Part shown: piece after piece, positions 28,313 to 35,845 of the stretch
Numbering within the stretch: the stretch's first letter is position 1
Layout: each line of letters starts with the position of its first letter
Assembly: GCA_903925015.1 (NCBI GenBank)
Contig: CAIYDY010000190.1
Coordinates: 1-56,554, forward strand
Reading direction: 5' to 3'
DNA: 56,554 nt
Origin: an uncultured Acidobacteriia bacterium
GTDB taxonomy: Bacteria; Acidobacteriota; Terriglobia; Bryobacterales; Bryobacteraceae
The notes under the pieces: generated by a model
Database searches by the model: none
What the model saw: only the letters and a program-made list of their open reading frames with translations
What the model was told of the DNA's origin: nothing
Position numbers and translations under genes: made by a program

Positions 28313-30028
28313 ATGGCGGAACACAGGGATAAAGGGAAGCGGCTCGGGAAATACACGATACAGGATGTTCTGGGAGAGGGATCCTTCGGCTTGGTCTACC
28401 GGGTGTGGGATCCGGATTTGGAAAAAAGCCTTGCGGTGAAGAAACTGAAGAGCCAGTCGCACGCCCAGGCTGCCGGTCCCAAGGTCGACACCAACCTGAA
28501 CTTTACGAGGGAAGCGAGGGAAACCGCCAAGCTTCAGCACGTGAATATCGTCACCGTCCACGGATTCGGTACTGACGAGACCGACAAGGCTCCCTATCTT
28601 GTGATGGAATTCCTGCAAGGACAGACGCTGGAGAAGGTTGTCCAGGCTGGAACCACCCCTCTCGTCGAACGACTGGAAATCATGCAGCAGGTCGCCGAGG
28701 GCCTTCAGTACGCCCACACGAAAGGCGTGACGCACCGTGACATCAAGCCCGCCAACATCATGATATTGGCGGACGGGACCGCCAGGGTGCTGGATTTCTC
28801 GGTCGCGCCGGAAGGCTACTTGGTGGGAACGCCAGCCTACATGGCACCGGAGCAGTTCAACAATGGACAGGCCTCGGATATCCTTACCGATGTCTTCAGC
28901 TATGGTGCCGTCTACTATGAGTTGCTGACGGGGAAAAGGGCCTTCGACCCGGATTCCAGAGACCGGGCACAGGCCTCGGGGTACCGACCCCCACCGGTGT
29001 CCAGCCTAGTGCCGGATTGCCCGGCTTGGTTGGACGACGTCATCGCCCGGCTAATGGACCATCGGCGTGACGAGCGCATCGACACTTTGGAGGCGATGCT
29101 CCTGTTCACTCGCCCGATCCTCCAGAAGATCAAACAGGAGTATGCCGCCGGGCTGGCTGCGGGCATCGAATCGCTAAAGAATAAGGAGGAACGGGACCGG
29201 TTGATTGACCGGGTTTTGCGGCTCGATCCGACCAATCGGGCTGCGATGGGCGCGCGCGGCACAATCCGCGAGGGGCACCGCGAACAGAACAGGAGCCGTG
29301 CCAGGGCCTTGACATCCAGTGCCCAGTCGAAATTCGATCAAGGAGACTTCGTCGAGGCCGAGAAGCTGCTTGAGGAAGCCTTGCTTCTGGATTCGAACAC
29401 CCCGGAGGGGGAGCGATTGCTGGCATCCGCAAGAGCCAAGGCGGAGGACGGCCGGATGGCCAACTTCCTGCTGGATGAGGTCCTTGACGATATCATTGAC
29501 GCCGGTCCAAAGGGCTTGATGCCTTTCCAAGTGAAGACGGCGTTCGGAAAACTGACGCGCGCCGTCCATTTGGACCCGAGGTGCAGGGACGCGGGCGAAC
29601 TGCGGACGATGCTTTTTCCTGTTTATGAAAGCATCCAAAAGGATGAGTTGGACCGCGCCGGAACAGGGGTGGCAGATCCGCAACAGAATGAGGCGTATCA
29701 GGCGCGAATCCGCGAATCGCAGATGCTCCGGAAGCGCGCCAAGACGCGGGCCGACTATGACCTTGCGGAGTCCCTGCTGCGAAATTTGCTCGCGCATGTT
29801 CATGACGCCCGCGCTTTGCGGGAGCTGAATTCCGTGCTTGGCGACCGGGCTGCGCAAATCGCCTGCGATGCAGCGCTTCAGGATGCGCGCGGTCTGCAGT
29901 TTCAAGGCGACCTGAAAGGGGCCAAGCAGGTGCTGGACCGGTTCGCAGAGGAGTATTTCAGGAAGGCGATTGCGGTCCAAAAGGAACGGAACGCGTTGGA
30001 GGCGGAGATCGCGAAGCTGGAGGCGTGA
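28313..30028 (+). CDS. Ser/Thr kinase with non-canonical DFS motif and helical repeat C-terminus
   Basis: 571 residues from the ATG at 28313, chosen for the GGAAGGAG ribosome site and because an in-frame TTG at 28289 has none. The kinase domain (14-270) has GEGSFG, Lys43, HRDIKPAN (141-148) and GTPAYMAPEQF. The DFG triad is DFS (161-163) and the activation segment before GTPAY is very short, so catalysis may be altered. Residues about 290-571 are charged helical repeats resembling degenerate TPRs (for example FDQGDFVEAEKLLEEALLLD). It is divergent from the neighbouring kinase. Substrate unknown. Confidence 0.88.
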   Translation: MAEHRDKGKRLGKYTIQDVLGEGSFGLVYRVWDPDLEKSLAVKKLKSQSHAQAAGPKVDTNLNFTREARETAKLQHVNIVTVHGFGTDETDKAPYLVMEFLQGQTLEKVVQAGTTPLVERLEIMQQVAEGLQYAHTKGVTHRDIKPANIMILADGTARVLDFSVAPEGYLVGTPAYMAPEQFNNGQASDILTDVFSYGAVYYELLTGKRAFDPDSRDRAQASGYRPPPVSSLVPDCPAWLDDVIARLMDHRRDERIDTLEAMLLFTRPILQKIKQEYAAGLAAGIESLKNKEERDRLIDRVLRLDPTNRAAMGARGTIREGHREQNRSRARALTSSAQSKFDQGDFVEAEKLLEEALLLDSNTPEGERLLASARAKAEDGRMANFLLDEVLDDIIDAGPKGLMPFQVKTAFGKLTRAVHLDPRCRDAGELRTMLFPVYESIQKDELDRAGTGVADPQQNEAYQARIRESQMLRKRAKTRADYDLAESLLRNLLAHVHDARALRELNSVLGDRAAQIACDAALQDARGLQFQGDLKGAKQVLDRFAEEYFRKAIAVQKERNALEAEIAKLEA

Positions 30029-30092
30029 TTTCAGGGAGGAGCACGATGTTGGAAGGCACGGATGAATTAGAATCGAAGGGAAGGATGAGGAC

Positions 30093-30554
30093 ATGAAAGT
30101 TGGCGATCCGTTTTTGGTGCCACCTGGCTGTATCACGAAGGAAAAGTTCATTGCGGGCAAGACTGCGCGGGAGATCGAAAGAATCCTTGGCTTCCATGCC
30201 GGGAGGTTGTCCCATGGCATGATCGTGGTGACGCTGCTGGAGCTGCCGGAGTTGAGCCAGTTCGACTTGGCTGGGTATTCCAACCGCCCCACCCACAAAG
30301 TGACACCGGCGCTTGACCTGAACTTGGATTTGCTCCGCCGTACAGCCAAGTCGGGGTGGGCGACCGAGGGGTTCGACCGATTGGCGAAGGTGCTGCCGAC
30401 GACGAGGCACGACAACCACCTGGAGCTCGACTATCAGTACCCGCCGGGGTTGGGGGTTCCGCAGTGGGTCACAAAAGTTGCGTTGCGGGGGCGGGTTGCG
30501 GGTATTGTGAATGGGTACCCGGACGGGCGGTATGTGCCGGGCAAGAACACCTGA
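30093..30554 (+). CDS. Small protein of unknown family beside effector genes
   Basis: 153 residues, no signal peptide or transmembrane segment. It has a predicted helix-rich middle (KTAREIERILGFHAGRL) and a C-terminal GRVAGIVNGYPDGRYVPG stretch. I do not recognise the family. It starts 64 nt after a kinase gene on the same strand, with a good AGGATGAGG ribosome region, and converges on the probable immunity gene 21 nt away. Possibilities are an orphan effector, an immunity protein or a kinase-linked protein; none is supported directly. Confidence 0.6.
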   Translation: MKVGDPFLVPPGCITKEKFIAGKTAREIERILGFHAGRLSHGMIVVTLLELPELSQFDLAGYSNRPTHKVTPALDLNLDLLRRTAKSGWATEGFDRLAKVLPTTRHDNHLELDYQYPPGLGVPQWVTKVALRGRVAGIVNGYPDGRYVPGKNT

Positions 30555-30575
30555 GGCCAGTTGGGAGGGTGTTCT

Positions 30576-31043
30576 TCAGCGGCGCTCCCGTTCGACCCGC
30601 GTAAGTCTCCAAGCATCTGCGAATCTTTCCACAGTAACACGCAAATGGTATCCTTTTCCGGTCTTTGCTCCTAGTGAAACGGCAACGGTCGCGGCGCGAC
30701 CGTTGGCATCAACCGGGGTTGCGGTGATTTCCTCCAGCCATTCGTCAAGATAGTCTTGAGCCTGAATGAAGTAGTCGGCCGCCATCCCGTCGGGGCTCTT
30801 CATGCGCCGGTCGATCTCGGCGAGTAACCCAGCGGAGACGAATCTCCGGAGCGTCGGCTGGTCTTGGGAGACAGGGTCTTTGTTCTGCGCGAGAGCCTTC
30901 AGATACCAGTGATAAAAGTCGCGAACGAACTCTGCGGGCTGAATTGCAACCGGTGCTGGCCTGCGGGTCTGGGGAGCGCAGTCGCCAAGGGTAACCAGGG
31001 CAAGCAGCACGGCGATGGGAACGAACTTGGATAAGGAGATCAT
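30576..31043 (-). CDS. Secreted DUF3828-like protein, probable immunity to the adjacent amidase
   Basis: 155 residues. An N-terminal hydrophobic segment (about 8-20) followed by Cys22 looks like a signal peptide, possibly lipoprotein, although the box LGDC has Asp at -1. The mature part (FVRDFYHWYLKAL ... AWRLTRVERE) resembles DUF3828, an NTF2-like fold. It begins 26 nt downstream of the amidase gene on the same strand; an exported small protein directly after a cell-wall amidase is the usual arrangement for periplasmic T6SS immunity proteins. Immunity is inferred from position and export. It is not TssJ-like in sequence. Confidence 0.7.
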   Translation of the reverse strand: MISLSKFVPIAVLLALVTLGDCAPQTRRPAPVAIQPAEFVRDFYHWYLKALAQNKDPVSQDQPTLRRFVSAGLLAEIDRRMKSPDGMAADYFIQAQDYLDEWLEEITATPVDANGRAATVAVSLGAKTGKGYHLRVTVERFADAWRLTRVERERR

Positions 31044-31069
31044 TATCGTGGCGGACCGTGTCCTCGGCG

Positions 31070-31564
31070 TCAGGCCAGGTTCGAAGTTGCCACAGGCTTC
31101 GCACTATCCCACAGGATCCGGCCTCCGTTGGCCTGATAGCGGAAGACGCTGTAGGATGGGCGCTGGGCGCGGTACCCTGGACCGGGATAGAGGCCGTGCA
31201 TTTGGCGGAAGTCGGATATCCAGATTGTGCCGTTGAACATGGTCATGTGTCCGTGCGGGTGACCGGGAATTGGCTGGATCACTGCCACATCCCCCCGGCG
31301 GAAACCACCATGCAGTTGGCCCATGCTGTCAAAGCCCACAGTCCGAAGGCTGGAGCCATAGTTTTTGGCGTCGGCGTGGCGCTGCAAAACCACTCCGCCC
31401 GCCTCGATGGCTTTTCGGACAAATTCGGCGCAACGGCCATGGCTGGTCTCAAGCGCGTGCGTGTTGAGGTAAGTGACGGCCTTATCGCAATCCCAGCCCT
31501 TGGGGACGCCGGGAGCGGATGGCGCTGAGGGGGCGGGTTTAAATCTGCTGGCTGGCGCAATCAA
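31070..31564 (-). CDS. NlpC/P60- or CHAP-like amidase, probable T6SS antibacterial effector
   Basis: 164 residues, no signal peptide. The Cys-His pattern is clear: SHGRCAEFVRKAIEAGG with Cys45, GHPHGHMTMFNG with His106, and WISDFRQ with Asp118 as a candidate third residue. This pattern is shared by peptidoglycan amidases delivered by T6SS (Tae superfamily) and related CHAP enzymes, which cut peptide cross-links in the periplasm. The start is TTG 31564, 8 nt after GGAAAGG (31573-31579). The first 20 residues are Pro/Ala-rich and may be the loading signal. The next gene is the probable immunity protein. Confidence 0.82.
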   Translation of the reverse strand: MIAPASRFKPAPSAPSAPGVPKGWDCDKAVTYLNTHALETSHGRCAEFVRKAIEAGGVVLQRHADAKNYGSSLRTVGFDSMGQLHGGFRRGDVAVIQPIPGHPHGHMTMFNGTIWISDFRQMHGLYPGPGYRAQRPSYSVFRYQANGGRILWDSAKPVATSNLA

Positions 31565-31692
31565 CGGTTTGACCTTTCCGAAATCATAATGTTATCTTGC
31601 CGGCGAGGTTGGTGCCCACCTTGGGCTCGCGGATGACTCCGGCCAGCTGTCAGGCAACCTCAAGTCTGCCGGAACTGGCGACACATCCGAAG

Positions 31693-32472
31693 TTAACGTA
31701 GGACGTGCCATACGTTTTCGATCCGTCCCACCAGCATACGGTAGTCCGTAAACGTAACGCCACTTAGCTCGGTACGAACCATGCCCTTCCATTCTGAATT
31801 CACGCAATCCACCAACCGTCCTCCCGCGCACAACCGAAAGTCGGCTCTCTGGAGATCTAAAGGCACTACGCGCCACTCTGCTGATTCACTTCGGTTGAAC
31901 ACACCGCGGCTGAAGCTCGCAAGCCAAGCGTCTGCGGAGAGCGGGTCGTAGCACCGGGAGAGCTCGGTTAACCGTATGCGCGACTGCTCCAATAGAAAGG
32001 CTGCGTTCCGTTCCTCGAACGCCCGATGCGTGGCAATCACCAGCTCGTTCAGTTCCCGCCGTGTCGCCCCGTCCAACGTCACAACATCCGCTCGCTCCCA
32101 AGCCCAACCATGATAAGGCAGGTTCAGCGAAACAGTCGATACAATCCGGCCCGGTGCCGCGCCCCATTCCAGACGCGCCAACTCCTCTCCGCCAACTCCC
32201 AGCAACTCCTTCGGGGAGTAGTAGGCCGCCATTCGCAGGAAGCCCTGGCCCTCCGGCGGCAGTGATTGTGTCTCTCTTGTGCGGGATGGGGTGGTGCCAT
32301 GTCCCACAACCACCTCGACTCGGTTCGGCCCCGCCACCAAGTACTCACTGACCCGTGACGTATGCACTGGCTGCCCATCCGCCCCGAACAAGTCTATGGG
32401 GATATCGTTCAGGAATACCTCCGCCTGTGTTTCGTGCCCGCGAATCTCAATGTAGACAACCGGCAGTGCCAT
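31693..32472 (-). CDS. Cassette A third gene: beta-sandwich plus NTF2-like protein, unknown function
   Basis: 259 residues, no signal peptide. The N-terminal 110 residues look beta-rich (VYIEIRGHETQAEVFLND ... LVAGPNRVEVVVG). A helical segment (RRELNELVIATHRAFEERNAAFLLEQ) leads to a C-terminal part ending in GRIENVWHVLR, resembling an NTF2/SnoaL-like end. It is paralogous in layout to 35045-35845. A very strong GGAGGAGGG ribosome site precedes the ATG, 41 nt after the large gene. Candidate roles are immunity protein or adaptor for the large protein; neither is established. Confidence 0.75.
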   Translation of the reverse strand: MALPVVYIEIRGHETQAEVFLNDIPIDLFGADGQPVHTSRVSEYLVAGPNRVEVVVGHGTTPSRTRETQSLPPEGQGFLRMAAYYSPKELLGVGGEELARLEWGAAPGRIVSTVSLNLPYHGWAWERADVVTLDGATRRELNELVIATHRAFEERNAAFLLEQSRIRLTELSRCYDPLSADAWLASFSRGVFNRSESAEWRVVPLDLQRADFRLCAGGRLVDCVNSEWKGMVRTELSGVTFTDYRMLVGRIENVWHVLR

Positions 32473-32513
32473 CGTTGTAAACCCTCCTCCTCAAACCGTT
32501 ACTGCACTCAACT

Positions 32514-34550
32514 CTAGGAAGGCACAGGGGTCTCGACTCCGACGTCGGATTGTGGAAATACTCCCGTCCATAAGTCTTTCCCCTCAAAGATTTCAAAGTC
32601 CGGCGTCTCTGTTTGCTTCCACCCTACGTGAAATACTACGGCCTTACCTTTTGTCGCCAGTCGTTTCAGCGTTCCGTCAATGTGTGGGTGTGAGGAAAAG
32701 CTGATTTTCAATTCACCCTCGTAGCTGAAGCCACCCGTCACCTGGGCTTGAAATGGTTTGATTTCAAGATCGTTTACACTGACGCAGCACTCGGCGTTCA
32801 GTTTACCAGTGCCATCGCCCTTGACCGGGAGCGCATGCTTACCGTCTGTGTTTGCCACGTTAGCCGTAATGCTGACATCCAGCCCCAAGGTGCCCGACAC
32901 TTTGAGGTCAGCGCAAATATCTACCAAAAATGCACTCAAGTGCGCTTCAATCCCAATTGTCAACGTGAGTGTAAACGCGAGGACAGTCAGCTTGAAATCG
33001 AAGACGTAGAACAATTCGCGACCCGCACGGGAGGCCGATATTGCGGTCTTGGCATTCCGCATGCCCCACCGGCCCGTAATGTGGCCCTCGAAGAACTTCA
33101 GGTCGAAACTGATACTCCAGCCGACAGTCACCTTGAAACGCCGGATCTCTTCCATTGCCTTATGGAGATCCATGTACATTTTAAGGATCTTATTGATCAG
33201 CTTCGTGAGATCGAGTTCGCGACCGTTTTTCGTGAACGAAATCGCCGGACGCAGTTCCAAGTCCTTTTCAAATGACAGACCTGCGGACACCATCAGCGCA
33301 TCCGGTGTTGCCGCCAAACCCACATCAACCGTCTCAGTGGTCGTCGCCTTGAAGATCCCCATCTTGTTTTCAGTGCGGGAATTCTGGACGCTCACTTGCT
33401 GAGAGTAATACTCGGGACCTTTGGTCTCAGATTCCGTCTTCGAAAAGCTGGACCGCTCGTTCTTCAATGTGTACTTGTGGGAAGTGGTTACATTGTCGCC
33501 ATCATGAATTGTAGAGTCTTGGTGAGTGTAGGTGCCCTTCGTGTTCGTCGTGCTCGTCTGCGTGGTTAATGTATTCTTCCCGTCTTTCTCCTCTTCCGTC
33601 TCCGAGGTGGAAATGCCCCTCTTGCCCGTGAGAACGCGCCCGTCCAGAGACTTGGAGTGAGTCTCGGTCCGTTCCTTCTCGGTGGTGGTCGACTCGTGCA
33701 AGATCGATCCGGAAAGCGCCGCGGCGGCGGGTATCGTCAGCGTCAGCTCGTACTCATTCTTCGGGTAAATTCGGATCAGTGCCGTACGGCAACCCATGGA
33801 CTCGCCAGCCAGACGGTGCCCGCAGCTTTCCGCGGTGATTAGGTATTCCCGTTCAGCAGCGGCGGAAAAGTCCCAAAAGCTCTCGATCCAAGCATAGGTT
33901 CTCTTTATCGGAATGTCGAGCTCGCCCTCGAATGTGATCGATGGAGTCCGTGGCTGATGCCAGCGCTGGGGCTTCAGTGGGTCGTCCTTTCGCCATGGCT
34001 CGAACCTGATCAGAGGATGCAGCCCCAGTGAACAGCCACCAAAATAGGTGCTGGATACCGTTATGCTCAAGGTCTTTTGATGTTCGCTCGACGTGGCATC
34101 CCGCCATTCGAGCGCCCGTTCCAGCACGATGTCTGCGCCCGCGAGTTGACGGGAAATGTCACCAAGGGACGCCGCCACACAAGCCAAAATTGGCGGCAGC
34201 GGCGAAATGGGCGGACTGACCGGGGCGAGCGTTAAAGTCACCTGTCCATCCGAAACTGTCAAGTTCGTCAGATCACACTCTGTAAGTGGTGTCTTGGATG
34301 GCTTGTGAGCGGGAATCGGGAGCTTTTCCTTCGCCGTTGCCAAAGCCGCTTGGCGCTTTGGCAAAGAAACCATGTGCTTCGGGATCGCAGTCACCGACTT
34401 CGGGGCCGCGACGGACCTCCCGCTCTTTGCGACCGCACAACTTGCCGTCGAAGTTCCGACAGGAGCTTGGCCGAACTGATTCAGAGCGGCAGGCTTTGAT
34501 CCGCCCGCACAACTCAGCACTCCCGAATTACTCTTTGGCGATTTCGGCAT
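32514..34550 (-). CDS. Cassette A large beta-rich protein, candidate PAAR-linked effector
   Basis: 678 residues from the ATG at 34550, which overlaps the small upstream gene by 23 nt. The frame extends to 34613, but that part lies within that gene. Residues about 1-110 are Pro/Ser/Ala-rich. Around 285-380 is a Ser/Thr/Glu/Lys-rich low-complexity tract (STTTEKERTETHSK, TTQTSTTNTKGTYTHQDST). The C-terminal third has long amphipathic beta-strands with two hydrophobic stretches (FDFKLTVLAFTLTLTIGIEA, LGLDVSITANVA). It shares the FEGHITGRWG-type segment with cassette B. The stretch looks visibly lower in GC than its neighbours. No enzyme motif is recognised; a membrane-active role is only a guess. 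Confidence 0.75.
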   Translation of the reverse strand: MPKSPKSNSGVLSCAGGSKPAALNQFGQAPVGTSTASCAVAKSGRSVAAPKSVTAIPKHMVSLPKRQAALATAKEKLPIPAHKPSKTPLTECDLTNLTVSDGQVTLTLAPVSPPISPLPPILACVAASLGDISRQLAGADIVLERALEWRDATSSEHQKTLSITVSSTYFGGCSLGLHPLIRFEPWRKDDPLKPQRWHQPRTPSITFEGELDIPIKRTYAWIESFWDFSAAAEREYLITAESCGHRLAGESMGCRTALIRIYPKNEYELTLTIPAAAALSGSILHESTTTEKERTETHSKSLDGRVLTGKRGISTSETEEEKDGKNTLTTQTSTTNTKGTYTHQDSTIHDGDNVTTSHKYTLKNERSSFSKTESETKGPEYYSQQVSVQNSRTENKMGIFKATTTETVDVGLAATPDALMVSAGLSFEKDLELRPAISFTKNGRELDLTKLINKILKMYMDLHKAMEEIRRFKVTVGWSISFDLKFFEGHITGRWGMRNAKTAISASRAGRELFYVFDFKLTVLAFTLTLTIGIEAHLSAFLVDICADLKVSGTLGLDVSITANVANTDGKHALPVKGDGTGKLNAECCVSVNDLEIKPFQAQVTGGFSYEGELKISFSSHPHIDGTLKRLATKGKAVVFHVGWKQTETPDFEIFEGKDLWTGVFPQSDVGVETPVPS

Positions 34551-34896
34551 AAGCGAGTACTTCGTTCCGTGACCGCTCCGTAAGCTGTCGCAGCTTTCCC
34601 TCCTCGTCCACATCAGACCGCTTCAGAACTCCTTCAAACCAGTCCGGCAGTTCAATCCCGCCAGTGATCGCCCACCAGCTACATGCCAGAAGCGCCAGTT
34701 CAGCGGATCCTCGTTCCGTGACGATCCCGGCGGCTTCCCCGCGGGTAAGGGCCCGTTCCGCTAGCGCCCCAAGTTCCGCCTTGGACAACAATGCCAACTC
34801 CGGCAACTCACTTCGCACGAGCGTGCACAAGCGTGCCAGAAATTGCACCCGACTAGCTTCCGTAAAGGCATCCATCATCTGGCTCCGGAGGACCAT
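34528..34896 (-). CDS. Cassette A small helical protein
   Basis: 122 residues from the ATG at 34896. This start aligns best with the paralogue at 37599-37949 (MVLRSQMMDAF against MFQITSRHIEAL). Other starts are ATG 34914, with no ribosome site, or ATG 34875, 7 nt after GGAG. The protein is all-helical, about RVQFLARLCTLVRSELPELA then KAELGALAERALTRG. A small protein of this pattern often sits beside PAAR genes. A TATAAT word 6 nt upstream of 34896 would predict a leaderless mRNA. A role in effector loading is inferred from position. Confidence 0.7.
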   Translation of the reverse strand: MVLRSQMMDAFTEASRVQFLARLCTLVRSELPELALLSKAELGALAERALTRGEAAGIVTERGSAELALLACSWWAITGGIELPDWFEGVLKRSDVDEEGKLRQLTERSRNEVLAYAEIAKE

Positions 34897-35044
34897 CACG
34901 GAATTATATCCCATATCAGATCAGGTCCGACTGATCGACTCAATTTTGCCATTTCACGCGCGACCGCGCCTAAGGGTCCGTATTCTGTCCCAACACGGTT
35001 CGCTCGGTGCATCCGCAGACAGGGGCGCTCCTGATTCCACCCCA

Positions 35045-35845
35045 TCACCGGATCACCATCCACTTCCCATCCCCATTCAAACAAAACACCATACCCACAT
35101 ACCCCGCAGTCTGCCTATCCGCAGTCAAATAATACACCGGCGACTGTCCATTCGACAAATCCAGCCGAGCCAGGCGCCCATTTCCGAAGATCCGCAACTT
35201 GGCCGTCGCGGTCCGGGCGGGGCGGAGCGTGTACGCAGCCTCATCGAAAAACTGCGAGTAGTCGCGTCGGCTAAATCCCACCTGCTCGCCGAGACTTCGG
35301 TACAAGGCCGCGGCATCCTCCTTGTCCCGCTCCAAGACCCGAGCCGCCAGAGCGTCCAGATTCTTCGCCTCCAGCAGCGCATGGAAGCTTTCTACCTCCT
35401 TAACCAATTGCAGGCGGGTTTCCTCCCCGTAGGCAATCTCTCCCGAGGTAAACCAGCGGAAGACGGGATACGGCACGTCCGCCACGAAAGATCCCGTCGC
35501 GATTACTGCATTCCCTTGCCGGGTCACGGGTGATGGCCCGGGATATTCCAACTTGGCAACTTCACGGCGCGCTTCCCGGTCCTCGCTACGCTCCCGCACG
35601 TAAACCACGGCGGTGCAATGGCAGTCCTTGTCCATGCGGGTTGCGCCCAGCGGGGGAGTCAGGTGAAAACTGATTTCGTTCGCGCCGTTCCGGATCCATC
35701 GATTGGCGGGCAACTCCACCACGAGCGGGAAGCCTTGCACGTTTTCGTACAGCGGCCCGTCGTTGACGCGAATATCGTAGGCGCATCCGGACATGTTGAC
35801 TTGGACGGAATACATCGGCTCCGCCGACGCCGGGGAAGTTACCAT
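35045..35845 (-). CDS. Cassette B third gene: beta-sandwich plus NTF2-like protein, unknown function
   Basis: 266 residues. An N-terminal beta domain (YSVQVNMSGCAYDIRVND ... NEISFHLTPP) is followed by a C-terminal NTF2/SnoaL-like domain (VKEVESFHALLEAKNLDALAARVL ... VFCLNGDGKWMVIR). It overlaps the large gene by 7 nt, with a second in-frame ATG 10 codons in. It has the same order and architecture as 31693-32472, though the sequences have diverged. No signal peptide, which argues against periplasmic immunity. Its translation is probably coupled to the large protein, so the two likely work together. Confidence 0.75.
   Translation of the reverse strand: MVTSPASAEPMYSVQVNMSGCAYDIRVNDGPLYENVQGFPLVVELPANRWIRNGANEISFHLTPPLGATRMDKDCHCTAVVYVRERSEDREARREVAKLEYPGPSPVTRQGNAVIATGSFVADVPYPVFRWFTSGEIAYGEETRLQLVKEVESFHALLEAKNLDALAARVLERDKEDAAALYRSLGEQVGFSRRDYSQFFDEAAYTLRPARTATAKLRIFGNGRLARLDLSNGQSPVYYLTADRQTAGYVGMVFCLNGDGKWMVIR

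Noticed and set aside
30576-31043. Lipoprotein-like gene considered as the missing TssJ
   Set aside because: The mature sequence looks like DUF3828 and the gene is paired with the amidase; no TssJ features were seen.
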